Part shown: piece after piece, positions 53,740-63,313 of the stretch
Numbering within the stretch: the first letter of the stretch is position 1
Layout of the letters: each line of letters starts with the position of its first letter
NCBI RefSeq assembly: GCF_000725485.1
Contig: NZ_KL647033.1
Location: forward strand, 124,001 to 188,000
Source of the DNA: Nonomuraea candida
GTDB lineage: Bacteria > Actinomycetota > Actinomycetes > Streptosporangiales > Streptosporangiaceae
DNA length: 64,000 nt
Reading direction: 5' to 3'
The notes under the pieces: generated by a model
What the model was told of the DNA's origin: nothing
The model's input: only the letters and a program-made list of their open reading frames with translations
Database searches by the model: none
Program-made: the position numbers and the translations under genes

Positions 53740-54531
53740 ATGGGGCCACTGGCGCGATTACGCGCGGATCTCAGCGCCGGCAAGAACCTCGAGATTTACG
53801 TGACCGCGCTCATCGCGCTGGTGGTGGGCGTGCTGGGCGTCTTCGACCTGGTGGAGCCGAAGGTCGTGGGCGCCGCCACGCTGGCCACGCTGGCCCTGGT
53901 GGCGGTGAACGCGCTCGGCCCCCGCCACCAGGTCGCCGAGCTCGACCGGCGGGTGGAGGAGCTGGGCCGCCTGGTGGAGGCCGGGCTGCCCGGCGGGGAA
54001 CTGCTGAGCGAGGAGGTGAAGGACCTCCACGCGCGCGTCGCCCACGCCGGCGACATCCGCCTGGCCGGGGTGACGCTCAACCGCACGATCCGCTCCTACG
54101 TGGACGAGCTGGGCAAGGCCCTGGAGCGGGGCGCGTCGGTCAAGGTGCTGGTGATCGACCCGTCGGGCCCGGTGCCGGAGGAGGCCGCCCGGCGCTCCAC
54201 GATCCCCGGCCAGCCCGACGTGTTCGAGCACCGCGCCAGGTCCACGCTGTACGTCCTGCGCGACCTGCCCGCCCCCAGGGAGCGCCTGGAGGTGCGGCTG
54301 CTGCCGTTCACGCCCGCGTTCATGATGATCCTGCTGGACCCGGCCGACGACGACGGCGTCATCCACGTCGAGCTGGGCTCCCATCGCTCGCCCCACGCCG
54401 CTCCGGGCTTCCTGCTGACCGGCCGGCGCGATCACCACTGGTGCCGGCACTTCACCGCGGAGTTCGACCGGCTCTGGGAGGTGGCACGGGAGATTACGGA
54501 CGCCGACTGGCATCCGGCACATCATCCCTAA
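53740..54531 (+). CDS. Membrane-anchored protein with PLD-like (DUF5919-like) C-terminal domain
   Basis: This 263-residue protein has two hydrophobic segments (~18-36 and ~43-60), then a coiled-coil-like stretch (Gln-Val-Ala-Glu-Leu-Asp-Arg-Arg-Val-Glu-Glu-Leu) and a soluble domain (~100-263). The domain has Val-Lys-Val-Leu-Val-Ile-Asp-Pro-Ser-Gly, Phe-Glu-His-Arg-Ala and a Trp-Cys-Arg-His-Phe motif. It resembles non-catalytic PLD-like sensor domains (DUF5919 type), but I am not sure of the family. The start lies 10 bases after the exporter permease stop, so it may belong to that operon. Confidence 0.65.
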   Translation: MGPLARLRADLSAGKNLEIYVTALIALVVGVLGVFDLVEPKVVGAATLATLALVAVNALGPRHQVAELDRRVEELGRLVEAGLPGGELLSEEVKDLHARVAHAGDIRLAGVTLNRTIRSYVDELGKALERGASVKVLVIDPSGPVPEEAARRSTIPGQPDVFEHRARSTLYVLRDLPAPRERLEVRLLPFTPAFMMILLDPADDDGVIHVELGSHRSPHAAPGFLLTGRRDHHWCRHFTAEFDRLWEVAREITDADWHPAHHP

Positions 54532-54534
54532 CAT

Positions 54535-54546
54535 CTTGTATACGAT
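54535..54546. promoter_or_regulatory. GntR/FadR-type operator before the GntR gene
   Basis: CTTGTATACGAT contains the near-palindrome TTGTATACGA, which fits the FadR-subfamily consensus core (GT-N-AC class). It lies 11 bases before the GntR ATG and overlaps a TACGAT -10-like hexamer, so binding should repress the gene itself. Confidence 0.7.
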
Positions 54547-54556
54547 AAATCCCCCT

Positions 54557-55234
54557 ATGACTGATATGACGCTGGGCGGGGCCCACCAGACCTTGCGTGA
54601 CGAGGTCACCAGAGAGCTGCGCCGCCGCATCCTCTCCGGCGAGCTCGCCCAGGGCGAGCGCCTGATCGAGGATCGGCTGGCGGCCGCGCTCGGCGTCTCG
54701 CGCAATCCCGTGCGCGAGTCCATCCGCGTCCTGGCCGCCGAGGGCTTCATCCAGGTCGTCCCCCGCCTGGGCGCCACGGTCGCCCGCCTGTCGGCGGAGG
54801 AGGGCGAGGAGCTCTTCGACGTGCGCATGGCGGTCGAGGGCCTGGCGGCCCGGCTGGCGGCGCGCAAGCGCACCCCCGCCTCGGCCGAGCGGCTGCGCCG
54901 GGTGCTGGAGCAGGCCAAGGAGGCCGTGGAGAGCGGCCGGCTGGCGGAGGTGGCCGACCTCAACACGGCCTTCCACCTGGCCGTGGGCGAGGCCGCGGGC
55001 AACTCGTACCTCGCGCTGATGATGAAGCCGATGTTGCAGCGGGCGCAGTGGATCTTCAGCCAGACCGCCGCCGTCCGCGGCCCGCACTCCTGGCAGGAGC
55101 ACCTGAGCCTGTGCGAGGCCATCGAGGCGGGCGACGAGGACGAAGCCCAGGCCAGGGCCGTCGCGCACGTCGCCGCGGCCCGGCGGTCGTTCCTCGCCGC
55201 GGCCGGTCGCAGGACAAAACACCCAAACGATTAG
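54557..55234 (+). CDS. GntR-family (FadR subfamily) transcriptional regulator
   Basis: This 225-residue regulator has an N-terminal winged helix (~10-75: Ile-Leu-Ser-Gly-Glu-Leu-Ala-Gln-Gly-Glu-Arg-Leu, then Gly-Val-Ser-Arg-Asn-Pro-Val-Arg-Glu-Ser). The C-terminal FCD domain (~85-210) carries metal-ligand-type residues in Asp-Leu-Asn-Thr-Ala-Phe-His. It stands directly upstream of the transporter/GGT operon. TTGTATAC sites precede both this gene and that operon, so it is the likely local repressor. The effector is unknown, possibly an imported gamma-glutamyl or amino-acid compound. Confidence 0.92.
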   Translation: MTDMTLGGAHQTLRDEVTRELRRRILSGELAQGERLIEDRLAAALGVSRNPVRESIRVLAAEGFIQVVPRLGATVARLSAEEGEELFDVRMAVEGLAARLAARKRTPASAERLRRVLEQAKEAVESGRLAEVADLNTAFHLAVGEAAGNSYLALMMKPMLQRAQWIFSQTAAVRGPHSWQEHLSLCEAIEAGDEDEAQARAVAHVAAARRSFLAAAGRRTKHPND

Positions 55235-55286
55235 GAAACACTCAGATAACAACATACGGTGATGAAACACGCATGAAATGTGAAAT

Positions 55287-55298
55287 CTTGTATACAGT
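55287..55298. promoter_or_regulatory. GntR/FadR-type operator before the transporter operon
   Basis: CTTGTATACAGT repeats the core found before the GntR gene, 27 bases upstream of the binding-protein ATG and overlapping a TACAGT -10-like element. It is a strong candidate for operon repression by the adjacent GntR protein. Confidence 0.7.
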
Positions 55299-55324
55299 CT
55301 CCTAAACCTTTCAACGGAGGCCTC

Positions 55325-56941
55325 ATGCGACCGTCCCCCAAGGTCGTCGCGGCGCTCGTCACCCTCCCCCTCGCCCTGGCGGCGTGCGGCGGAGGCGGTA
55401 CGAGCAGCACGCCCGCGGCACCCAGTTCCATAGCCAGCGCCTCGGCCGACCACCGGCCGGTCAAGAGCGGTGGCACGCTCAACATCGCGCTCAACGCCGA
55501 CCCCGACGCGCTGGACCCGAGCAGCTCGACCACCCTGGTGGGCCGCGAGGTGTTCGCGAACATGTGCGAGAAGCTCTACGACATCGACGCCTCCTCCGCC
55601 CTGGTGCCGCAGCTCGCGGCGGCCATGCCCGAGCTGTCCGGCGACGGCAGGGAGGTGACGATCAAGCTCCGCGAGGGCGTGAAGTTCAACGACGGCACGC
55701 CGTTCGACGCGGCGGCGGTCAAGAAGTCGCTCGACCGGCACCGCACCTGGGAGAAGTCCGCGCGGGCGGCCGACCTGGCGGCGGTCTCCGAGGTCACGGT
55801 GGTCGATCCCGCCACGGTCAAGCTGACGCTGAAGCAGGCGTTCACGCCGCTGACCGCGCAGCTCGCCGACCGGGCCGGCATGATCATGTCGCCGAAGGCG
55901 CTGGAGTCCGAGGGCGACAACTTCGGCGCCAACCCGGTGTGCGTCGGGCCGTTCGCGTTCGCCGGCCGCACCTCCGGCAGCCAGATCACGCTGGAGAAGG
56001 CGGCCGACTACTACGACGCCGCCAAGGTCAAGCTGGACAAGCTGGTATACAAGATCATCGTCGACCCCAACGTGCGGGCCGCCAACCTCAAGTCCGGCGA
56101 CGTGCACGTGGCCGACCAGCTCGCCACCAACACCGTCAAGGGCGTGCAGGACGACCCGAACCTGAGCGTCGTGGCCGGCGGCGGCCTGGGCTACTACGGC
56201 TTCCAGATCAACATCGGCAACGTCAAGGGCTCGACGGAGAAGCCCGGCGAGGTGGACACGCCGCTGGGCAAGAGCCCGCAGCTGCGCGAGGCGTTCGAGC
56301 TGTCGCTCGACCGCGACGCGATCAACAAGGCCGTATACAACGGCCTGCACGAGGTCGACTGCTTCCCGGTGCCGGTCGACAGCCCGTACCGGCCGAAGGA
56401 CCTGACCTGCCCCAAGCGGGACCTGGCCAAGGCCAAGCAGCTCGTGCAGGCCAGCGGCGTGCCCACGCCGGTCCCGGTCACGCTGGCCACCCCGAACGAC
56501 GCCGTCAACCAGCGCCTGGCCCAGGTCATCCAGTCGATGGCCAAGGAGGCGGGCTTCAACGTGACCGTGCAGACGGCCGAGTTCGTCAGCGTGCTGGAGC
56601 AGGGCAAGGCGGGCACGTTCGACGTGCTGCTGAGCGGCTGGTCGGGCCGCGTGGACCCGGACGGCAACCTCACGAACCTGGTCACCACGCAGGGCAGCAA
56701 CAACTACGCCGGCATGTCCGACCCCGGCATCGACGAGCCGGTCAGCCAGGCCGCCGCCGAGACCGACCCGGCCAAGCGGGCCGAGTTGTACGGCGCCGCC
56801 ATGAAGAAGGCCGCCGAGCTCCGGGGCGTGGTGTACCTGTACCACAACAAGTACTACCTGGGCACGCACAAGACCGTCGCCGGCATCCAGTACTTCCAGG
56901 ACGGCCTGCCGCGCTTCGTGACCGCCGGGTTCGCAGCCTGA
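55325..56941 (+). CDS. Family-5 (peptide-type) ABC solute-binding lipoprotein
   Basis: This 538-residue lipoprotein (signal ending Leu-Ala-Ala-Cys) has a GGAGG ribosome site. Family-5 signatures include Ser-Gly-Gly-Thr-Leu-Asn-Ile-Ala, Tyr-Asp-Ile-Asp, Val-Lys-Phe-Asn-Asp-Gly-Thr-Pro-Phe, and Ala-Phe-Glu-Leu-Ser-Leu-Asp-Arg-Asp. These proteins bind oligopeptides, glutathione or related compounds. The downstream gamma-glutamyltransferase suggests a gamma-glutamyl ligand (inference). Two more TTGTATAC sites occur inside the gene, read on the minus strand. Confidence 0.93.
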   Translation: MRPSPKVVAALVTLPLALAACGGGGTSSTPAAPSSIASASADHRPVKSGGTLNIALNADPDALDPSSSTTLVGREVFANMCEKLYDIDASSALVPQLAAAMPELSGDGREVTIKLREGVKFNDGTPFDAAAVKKSLDRHRTWEKSARAADLAAVSEVTVVDPATVKLTLKQAFTPLTAQLADRAGMIMSPKALESEGDNFGANPVCVGPFAFAGRTSGSQITLEKAADYYDAAKVKLDKLVYKIIVDPNVRAANLKSGDVHVADQLATNTVKGVQDDPNLSVVAGGGLGYYGFQINIGNVKGSTEKPGEVDTPLGKSPQLREAFELSLDRDAINKAVYNGLHEVDCFPVPVDSPYRPKDLTCPKRDLAKAKQLVQASGVPTPVPVTLATPNDAVNQRLAQVIQSMAKEAGFNVTVQTAEFVSVLEQGKAGTFDVLLSGWSGRVDPDGNLTNLVTTQGSNNYAGMSDPGIDEPVSQAAAETDPAKRAELYGAAMKKAAELRGVVYLYHNKYYLGTHKTVAGIQYFQDGLPRFVTAGFAA

Positions 56942-57900
56942 TGCTGTGGTTCATCCTCCGGCGCTGCGGTTCGGCGATCCTCGTGCTGTTCCTGTCCAGC
57001 GTCCTGATCTTCCTGGGCATCCGGGCCCTGCCCGGTGACCCGGCCACGGTCATGGCGGGCCAGGAGGCCTCGCCTGCCGCGGTCGAGGCCATCAGGAAGG
57101 AGTTCGGGCTGGACAAGCCGCTGCCCGCGCAGTACCTGGACTACGTCGGCCAGACCCTGACGGGCAACCTCGGCCGTTCGACGCAGGACCAGCTCCCCGT
57201 GATCGACATCCTGGCCGAGCGGATCCCCGTGACGCTGGAGCTGTCGGCGCTGGCCATGCTGGTCGCGATCGTCGTCGGCGTGGGCGCGGGCATCGTGGCG
57301 GCCGTGCGGCGCGGCAAGTTCGCCGACTACGTGGCCACCGGCTTCGGCCTGGCCGGGCTGTCGGTGCCGCACTTCTGGCTGGGCCTGCTCGGCATCCTGC
57401 TGTTCGCGGTGACCTGGCAGGTGCTGCCCGCCTCCGGCTACGTCCCCTTCACCGAGGACCCCGCCGAGAACCTCAAGCGCATGATCCTGCCGGCGATCGT
57501 GCTCGGCACGGGCTTCGCGGCGATCCTGATGCGGCAGACCCGCTCGGCCATGCTGGGCGCGCTGTCGGCCGACTACGTCAGGACCGCCCGGTCCAAGGGC
57601 CTGCCCGAGGCCAAGGTGGTGGGCGCGCACGCGCTGCGCAACAGCCTGACGACCGTGGTGACGGTGCTCGGCCTGCAACTCGGCGCGCTGATCAGCGGCG
57701 CCGTGGTGACCGAGCAGATCTTCGTCATCCCCGGCTTCGGCAAGCTGACCGTGGACGCGGTGCTGACCAGGAACTACCCCGTCATCCAGGCGGTCGTGCT
57801 CGTCACGGTCATCGGGTACGTGGTGGTCAACCTGCTGGTCGACATCGCCTACGCCTTCCTGAACCCGCGCATCCGCCTGTCGGGAGGCAGTCATGACTGA
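56941..57900 (+). CDS. Peptide-type ABC transporter permease (DppB-like)
   Basis: This 319-residue permease has the typical DppB start (Leu-Arg-Arg-Cys-Gly-Ser-Ala-Ile with an early membrane span), about six spans and the EAA loop Asp-Tyr-Val-Arg-Thr-Ala-Arg-Ser-Lys-Gly-Leu. Its ATG overlaps the last base of the binding-protein gene stop. The second permease starts eight bases before its end. Confidence 0.95.
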   Translation: MLWFILRRCGSAILVLFLSSVLIFLGIRALPGDPATVMAGQEASPAAVEAIRKEFGLDKPLPAQYLDYVGQTLTGNLGRSTQDQLPVIDILAERIPVTLELSALAMLVAIVVGVGAGIVAAVRRGKFADYVATGFGLAGLSVPHFWLGLLGILLFAVTWQVLPASGYVPFTEDPAENLKRMILPAIVLGTGFAAILMRQTRSAMLGALSADYVRTARSKGLPEAKVVGAHALRNSLTTVVTVLGLQLGALISGAVVTEQIFVIPGFGKLTVDAVLTRNYPVIQAVVLVTVIGYVVVNLLVDIAYAFLNPRIRLSGGSHD

Positions 57901-58780
57901 GGTGGGACAGGCCGGGGCGGGCCCGAAGGCGGCCCCGGCCGAGGTGAGCCGGCGCGCGCGGTTGTGGCGGCGCTTCCGGCGGCGGCCGATGCCGATGGCC
58001 GGGCTGGTGCTGGTGGTCGCGTTCGTGCTGCTGGCGCTGGTCGGGCCGCTGGTCACCGGCGACCCCGCCGCGCAGGACTATCTGGCCACGCTCGCTCCCC
58101 CGTCGGGCGCGCACCCGATGGGCACCGACGACCTCGGCAGGGACGCCTTCGCCAGGATCGCGCACGGCGCCCAGGTCTCGCTGCAGGCGGGCGTGCTGTC
58201 CACGCTGCTGGCGATGGCCGTCGGCATCCCGATCGGACTGGTCGCCGGCTTCTACCGGCGCTGGCTGGACCCGATCGTGATGCGCCTGGTGGACGTGACG
58301 CTGGCCTTCCCGTTCCTGGTGTTCGCGGTGGGCCTGGCGGCCATCATCGGCCCCTCGCTGAAGGGCGTGGTGCTGGCGCTGGGCTTCTCCCAGCTCCCGG
58401 CCGTCATCCGGATCACCCGGGGCGAGGTGCTGGCGGTCAGGGAGATGGACTACGTGGCCGCGGCCATCGCCGACGGCGCGGGCGACGGGCACATCATCTT
58501 CCGTTACGTGCTGCCGAACTGCGCCAGCCCGCTCATCGTGCAGGCCACGGTGGCGATCCCGGCGGCGATCATCGGCGAGTCCACGCTGTCGTTCCTGGGG
58601 CTGGGCGTGCAGCCGCCGACGCCGTCGTGGGGCGTGATGCTGACGACCGCGCAGCAGTACCTGAGCGACGCGCCCTGGCTGGCCATCTGGCCCGGGCTGA
58701 TGATCGCGCTGGCCACGCTCGGCTTCAACCTGCTCGGCGACGGGCTGCGCGACGTACTGGACCCGAGGAGCCACCGATGA
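57893..58780 (+). CDS. Peptide-type ABC transporter permease (DppC-like)
   Basis: This 295-residue partner of the DppB-like permease has an N-terminal cytosolic arm and [10 protein letters not shown], the hallmark of DppC/OppC. About six spans include an EAA loop, [11 protein letters not shown], and Phe-Leu-Gly-Leu-Gly-Val-Gln-Pro-Pro near the end. Start and stop overlap both neighbouring genes. Confidence 0.95.
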   Translation: MTEVGQAGAGPKAAPAEVSRRARLWRRFRRRPMPMAGLVLVVAFVLLALVGPLVTGDPAAQDYLATLAPPSGAHPMGTDDLGRDAFARIAHGAQVSLQAGVLSTLLAMAVGIPIGLVAGFYRRWLDPIVMRLVDVTLAFPFLVFAVGLAAIIGPSLKGVVLALGFSQLPAVIRITRGEVLAVREMDYVAAAIADGAGDGHIIFRYVLPNCASPLIVQATVAIPAAIIGESTLSFLGLGVQPPTPSWGVMLTTAQQYLSDAPWLAIWPGLMIALATLGFNLLGDGLRDVLDPRSHR

Positions 58781-59742
58781 GCCTGCTGGAGATCACCGAC
58801 CTTCAGGTCGGCTTCGACACCGAGGACGGCCTCGTCCAGGCGGTCAGGAACATCTCGCTCACCCTCGACGAGGGCGAGATCCTCGCGCTGTGCGGGGAGT
58901 CGGGCTGCGGCAAGTCGGTCACCGCCATGTCGGTGCCGCGGCTGCTGCCGCCCGGCACGACCCGGCTGTCCGGCTCGATCAGGCTCGACGGCAGGGAGCT
59001 GACCACGCTGCCCGAGTCCGAGATGCGCAAAGTCCGCGGCAAGACCGTCTCGGTCGTCTTCCAGGAGCCGATGACCTCGCTCAACCCGTCGTTCACCGTC
59101 GGCTACCAGATCGCCGAGGTGCTGCGCAGGCACGAGGGCCTGTCCCGGCAGGCGGCCGCGAAGCGGGCCGTGGAGCTGCTGGAGCTGGTCGGCATCCCGG
59201 CGCCGGCGCGCCGGGTCAAGGAGTACCCGCACCAGCTCTCCGGCGGCATGCGGCAGCGCGTGATGATCGCCATCGCGGTGGCCTGCTCGCCGCGGGTGCT
59301 GATCGCCGACGAGCCCACCACGGCGCTCGACGTGACGATCCAGGCGGGGGTGCTGGACGTCTTCCGCGACCTGCGCGACCGGCTCGGCACCGCGATCATC
59401 CTCATCACCCACGACCTGGGCGTGGTGGCCGACATCGCCGACCGGGCCGTGGTCATGTACGCCGGCCGCGCCGTCGAGCAGGCCCCGGTGGCCGAGCTGT
59501 TCGCCCGCCCGCGCCACCCGTACACGCTGGGCCTGATGAACGCCCTGCCCTCCGCCGCCGTCAACGGCCGCCTGGCGGAGATCCCCGGCATGGTGCCCTC
59601 GCCGCTGTCGGACCCCGACCAGTGCGCCTTCTCCGACCGCTGCCCATACGCCCAGGCCGACTGCCGGGCGTCCAGGCCGCCGCTCGAACGCCAGGGCGCC
59701 GGCCATCTGGCGGCCTGCTTCCACCCCGGAGGTCAGTCGTGA
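58777..59742 (+). CDS. Peptide-type ABC transporter ATP-binding protein (DppD-like)
   Basis: This 321-residue ATPase has Walker A [16 protein letters not shown], and Walker B Leu-Ile-Ala-Asp-Glu-Pro-Thr-Thr-Ala. A C-terminal oligopeptide-transporter domain has the four-cysteine cluster (Cys-Ala-Phe, Cys-Pro-Tyr, Cys-Arg, Ala-Cys-Phe) that in DppD/OppD proteins can bind an iron-sulfur cluster. It overlaps both neighbouring genes by four bases. Confidence 0.95.
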   Translation: MSLLEITDLQVGFDTEDGLVQAVRNISLTLDEGEILALCGESGCGKSVTAMSVPRLLPPGTTRLSGSIRLDGRELTTLPESEMRKVRGKTVSVVFQEPMTSLNPSFTVGYQIAEVLRRHEGLSRQAAAKRAVELLELVGIPAPARRVKEYPHQLSGGMRQRVMIAIAVACSPRVLIADEPTTALDVTIQAGVLDVFRDLRDRLGTAIILITHDLGVVADIADRAVVMYAGRAVEQAPVAELFARPRHPYTLGLMNALPSAAVNGRLAEIPGMVPSPLSDPDQCAFSDRCPYAQADCRASRPPLERQGAGHLAACFHPGGQS

Positions 59743-60701
59743 TCCTGCGGATCGACAACCTGGTCAAGCACTACGGCCCGGTACGCGCCGTGGACGGCCT
59801 GTCGCTGGAGATCGGCGAGGGCGAGGTGCTCGGCCTCGTCGGCGAGTCGGGCAGCGGCAAGTCCACGGTCGGCAAGTGCGTGCTGCGCCTGACCGAGCCC
59901 ACCTCGGGCACGATCGAGCTGGGCGGCACGGACATCACCCACCTGTCGCGCCGGGCCATGCGCCCGCTGCGCAGGGACGTGCACATGGTCTTCCAGGACC
60001 CGTTCTCCTCGCTCAACCCGCGCTTCACGATCGAGCAGATCGTGGCCGAGCCGCTGCTGCGGCACAAGGTCGGCGACCGGCGGGAGGCGGCGCGGCGGGT
60101 GGCGGCCATGCTGGAGCGGGTCGGGCTGCGCCGCGAGATGGCCAGGCGCTTCCCGCACGAGCTGTCCGGCGGGCAGCGGCAGCGCGTCGGGCTGGCCCGG
60201 GCGCTGGTGCTGGAGCCCAAGCTGGTCGTGGCCGACGAGCCGGTCTCGGCGCTGGACGTGTCCGTGCAGGCGTCGGTGCTCAACCTGATCACCGACCTGC
60301 AGCGGGACATGGGGTTCTCGTGCCTGTTCATCACCCATGACCTGTCGGTCGTGGAGTTCCTGGCCGACCGGATCGCGGTCATGTACCTGGGCAGGATCGT
60401 CGAGTCCGGGCCGACGGCCGAGATCTTCGCGGGGCCGCGGCATCCGTACACGCAGGCCCTGCTGTCGGCGGCGCCGGTGGCCGACCCGGTCAGGCAGCGG
60501 GAGCGGCGCAGGATCGTGCTCGGCGGCGACGTGCCGAGCCCGATGGACCCGCCCCCGGGGTGCAGGTTCCACACGCGGTGCCCGCTGGCGTACGACGAGT
60601 GCCGCACCTCCGAGCCCCTCTTGAACGACCCGCGTGGAGGCGGCCATCCTGCCGCGTGCCACCTGGTAACGGCGGACCGCGTCCCCGACGCGGCCAAGTA
60701 A
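59739..60701 (+). CDS. Peptide-type ABC transporter ATP-binding protein (DppF-like)
   Basis: This 320-residue ATPase starts at GTG 59739, overlapping the previous stop (GTGA) with GGAGG upstream. It has Walker A [17 protein letters not shown] and the C-terminal Cys-Arg-Phe-His-Thr-Arg-Cys-Pro motif. It completes a five-gene importer (binding protein, two permeases, two ATPases). Confidence 0.95.
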   Translation: MILRIDNLVKHYGPVRAVDGLSLEIGEGEVLGLVGESGSGKSTVGKCVLRLTEPTSGTIELGGTDITHLSRRAMRPLRRDVHMVFQDPFSSLNPRFTIEQIVAEPLLRHKVGDRREAARRVAAMLERVGLRREMARRFPHELSGGQRQRVGLARALVLEPKLVVADEPVSALDVSVQASVLNLITDLQRDMGFSCLFITHDLSVVEFLADRIAVMYLGRIVESGPTAEIFAGPRHPYTQALLSAAPVADPVRQRERRRIVLGGDVPSPMDPPPGCRFHTRCPLAYDECRTSEPLLNDPRGGGHPAACHLVTADRVPDAAK

Positions 60702-60710
60702 GGAGAGATC

Positions 60711-62558
60711 TTGTTCACCACCAGGCCCGAGCTGTCGGGCGACTTCGGTATGGTCGCCAGCACGCACTGGCTGGCCTCGGCCACCGGCATGGGCGTGCTG
60801 GAGCGCGGCGGCAACGCCTTCGACGCGGCGGTGGCCGCCGGGTTCGTGCTGCAGGTCGCCGAGCCGCACCTGAACGGTCCCGGCGGCGAGGTGCCGATCC
60901 TGCTGTGGAGCGAGGCCGAGCAGAAGGTGTCGGTCGTGTGCGGCCAGGGCACGGCCCCCGCCGCGGCCACCATCGAGCGCTTCGCCGAGCTGGGCCTGGA
61001 CGTCGTGCCCGGCACCGGGCTGCTGGCCGCCACGGTGCCGGGCGCGTTCGGCGGCTGGATGCTGCTGCTGGAGCGGTGGGGCACCTGGTCGCTGGCCGAC
61101 GTGCTGGCCCCGGCGATCCACTACGCCGAGCACGGCGTGCCGGTGCTGGAGCGCATCTCGACCACGATCGGCTCGGTCAAGGAGCTGTTCACCGGCGAGT
61201 GGCCGACGTCGGCGGCCACCTGGCTGCCGGGCGGGAACGTTCCAGCTCCCGGCTCCAAGCTGGCCAACCCCGTGCTGGCCGCCACCTACCGGCGGCTGGT
61301 GGCCGAGGCCGAGGCCGCGTCGGACACCCGCGAGGGGCAGCTCGCCGCCGCCAGGAGGGCCTGGTACGAAGGCTTCGTCGCCGAGGCGATCGCCGAATTC
61401 AGCGCCGGGACCGCCTGGCTCGACAGCTCCGGCGGCGTGCACGGCGGCCTGCTCACCGGCGACGACCTGGCCGGCTGGCAGGCCACGGTCGAGGAGCCGC
61501 TGACCTACGACTACCGCGGCCACACCGTCTGCAAGACCGGCCCGTGGGGGCAGGGCCCGGCGTTCCTGCAGCAGCTCGCCCTGCTCGACGGCTTCGACCT
61601 GGACGGGATGGAGTTCCTCGGCGCCGACTACCTGCACACCGTGACCGAGGCCGCCAAGCTGGCCTTCGCCGACCGCGAAGCCTGGTACGGCGACACCGAC
61701 GTGCCCATGGCCGACCTGCTGAGCCCGGCGTACAACGCCGAGCGGCGGCGGCTGATCGGCGACCGGGCCAGCCTGGAGCTGCGGCCGGGCGCGCCCGGCG
61801 GGCGGGAGCCCCGGCTGCCCGCCTTCCCCGACCCCGGCACGGCGAGCGACGCGCCCGGCCTGTCCGGCGTCCGCAGGCCGCAGGGCGTGGGCGAGCCCAC
61901 CGTGGGCCGGGAGCTGGCCGGCCCGGTGGCGAGCGAGGGCGTCGGCGAGCCGACCGTGACGGCCGACGGCACGGTCAAGGGCGACACGTGCCACGTGGAC
62001 GTCGTGGACCGGTTCGGCAACATGGTCTCGGCCACCCCCAGCGGCGGCTGGCTGCAGTCCTCCCCCACCATTCCCGCGCTGGGCTTCTGCCTGGGCACCC
62101 GGGCGCAGATGTTCTGGCTGCAGGAGGGCGTGGCCACGGCGCTGCGGCCGGGGGCGCGCCCGCGCACCACGCTGTCGCCGTCGTTCGCGCTCAGGGACGG
62201 CCGGCCGTGGCTGGCGTTCGGCACGCCGGGCGGCGACCAGCAGGACCAGTGGAGCCTGAACTTCTTCCTGGCGCTCGTGCACGGCGGGCTGAACCTCCAG
62301 GAGGCCATCGACGCGCCCATGTTCCACTCCGAGCACTTCCCCAGCTCGTTCTTCCCGCGCGGCTCCCGCCCCGGCGTCATGCACGTCGAGGAGCGCGTGG
62401 ACCCGGGCGTCGTCGCGGAGCTGCGGCGGCGCGGCCACGAGGTCGAGGTGCAGGGCCCGTGGTCGCTCGGCCGGCTCAGCGCGGTCGCCCGTGACGGCGC
62501 CTTCCTCAAGGCCGCCGCGAACCCGCGTGGCGCCCAGGGCTACGCCGCCGGCCGATGA
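60711..62558 (+). CDS. Gamma-glutamyltransferase-family enzyme
   Basis: This 615-residue Ntn-hydrolase starts at TTG 60711, preceded by AAGGAGAG. The large-subunit segment has Gly-Gly-Asn-Ala-Phe-Asp-Ala-Ala-Val-Ala and Leu-Asn-Gly-Pro-Gly-Gly-Glu. The autocleavage nucleophile is Thr426 in Gly-Asp-Thr-Cys-His-Val-Asp, followed by Pro-Ser-Gly-Gly-Trp and Phe-Gly-Thr-Pro-Gly-Gly-Asp. It has no signal peptide, so it probably acts on compounds already imported by the adjacent transporter. It belongs to the same operon; the TauE-like gene overlaps its end by four bases. Confidence 0.92.
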   Translation: MFTTRPELSGDFGMVASTHWLASATGMGVLERGGNAFDAAVAAGFVLQVAEPHLNGPGGEVPILLWSEAEQKVSVVCGQGTAPAAATIERFAELGLDVVPGTGLLAATVPGAFGGWMLLLERWGTWSLADVLAPAIHYAEHGVPVLERISTTIGSVKELFTGEWPTSAATWLPGGNVPAPGSKLANPVLAATYRRLVAEAEAASDTREGQLAAARRAWYEGFVAEAIAEFSAGTAWLDSSGGVHGGLLTGDDLAGWQATVEEPLTYDYRGHTVCKTGPWGQGPAFLQQLALLDGFDLDGMEFLGADYLHTVTEAAKLAFADREAWYGDTDVPMADLLSPAYNAERRRLIGDRASLELRPGAPGGREPRLPAFPDPGTASDAPGLSGVRRPQGVGEPTVGRELAGPVASEGVGEPTVTADGTVKGDTCHVDVVDRFGNMVSATPSGGWLQSSPTIPALGFCLGTRAQMFWLQEGVATALRPGARPRTTLSPSFALRDGRPWLAFGTPGGDQQDQWSLNFFLALVHGGLNLQEAIDAPMFHSEHFPSSFFPRGSRPGVMHVEERVDPGVVAELRRRGHEVEVQGPWSLGRLSAVARDGAFLKAAANPRGAQGYAAGR

Positions 62559-63301
62559 CGGCCGCCGACCTGCTCTTCCTGGTCGGCGCCGGGCTGCTGG
62601 CCGGCGTGGTGAACGCGCTGGCGGGAGGAGGCACGCTCATCTCCTTCCCGGCGCTGCTGGCACTCGGGTATCCGGGCCTGACCGCGACCGTGACGAACGC
62701 GGTCGCGCTGTGGCCCGGCTACCTGGGTGGCGCGCTCGGCTACCGGGCCGAGCTGCGCGGCCAGCGGCGCAGGGCGACGCTGCTGTCGGTCACGGCGGTG
62801 CTGGGGGCGGCCGGGGGGAGCGCGCTGCTGCTGGTCACGCCGGGCAAGCTGTTCGAGTCGATGGTGCCGTGGCTGGTGGCCTTCGCCAGCCTCGCCCTGC
62901 TGGCGCAGCCGTGGCTGCGCAAGCTCATCGGCGGCGAGGCGGAGGGGAAGACCAGCCGGATGGTGTACGCCGGGGTGTTCCTCGGCGGCTGTTACGGCGC
63001 CTACTTCAACGGCGGGATGGGCGTGGTGCTGCTGACCGTGCTCGGCCTGTTCCTGCACGACAGCCTGCATCGCGTCAACGCCGTGCGGGCCGTGCTCTCG
63101 CTGGTCGTCTGCTCGGTCTCGGTCGTCGCGTTCTCGCTGTTCGGGCCCGTGGAGTGGCGGGCGGCGGCGGTGATCGCGCCGGCCAGCCTGGCGGGCGGGT
63201 TCCTCGGCACGCGCCTGGCCAGGCTCATGCCCGCCAAGGTCCTGCGAGGGGTGGTGGTCGCGTTCGGCCTCGGGGTGGCCGTGGCCCTCGCCCTGCACTA
63301 G
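62555..63301 (+). CDS. TauE/SafE (TSUP)-family membrane transporter
   Basis: This 248-residue protein has about eight membrane spans in two repeats, each beginning with the conserved Gly-rich entry (Val-Asn-Ala-Leu-Ala-Gly-Gly-Gly-Thr and Gly-Ala-Tyr-Phe-Asn-Gly-Gly-Met-Gly). The family exports sulfite, sulfoacetate or related anions. In an operon with GGT, export of a sulfur end product such as sulfite is plausible (inference). The ATG overlaps the GGT stop (ATGA). It converges on the ligase gene 12 bases beyond its stop. Confidence 0.9.
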   Translation: MTAADLLFLVGAGLLAGVVNALAGGGTLISFPALLALGYPGLTATVTNAVALWPGYLGGALGYRAELRGQRRRATLLSVTAVLGAAGGSALLLVTPGKLFESMVPWLVAFASLALLAQPWLRKLIGGEAEGKTSRMVYAGVFLGGCYGAYFNGGMGVVLLTVLGLFLHDSLHRVNAVRAVLSLVVCSVSVVAFSLFGPVEWRAAAVIAPASLAGGFLGTRLARLMPAKVLRGVVVAFGLGVAVALALH

Positions 63302-63313
63302 ATGTCGCCGGGG

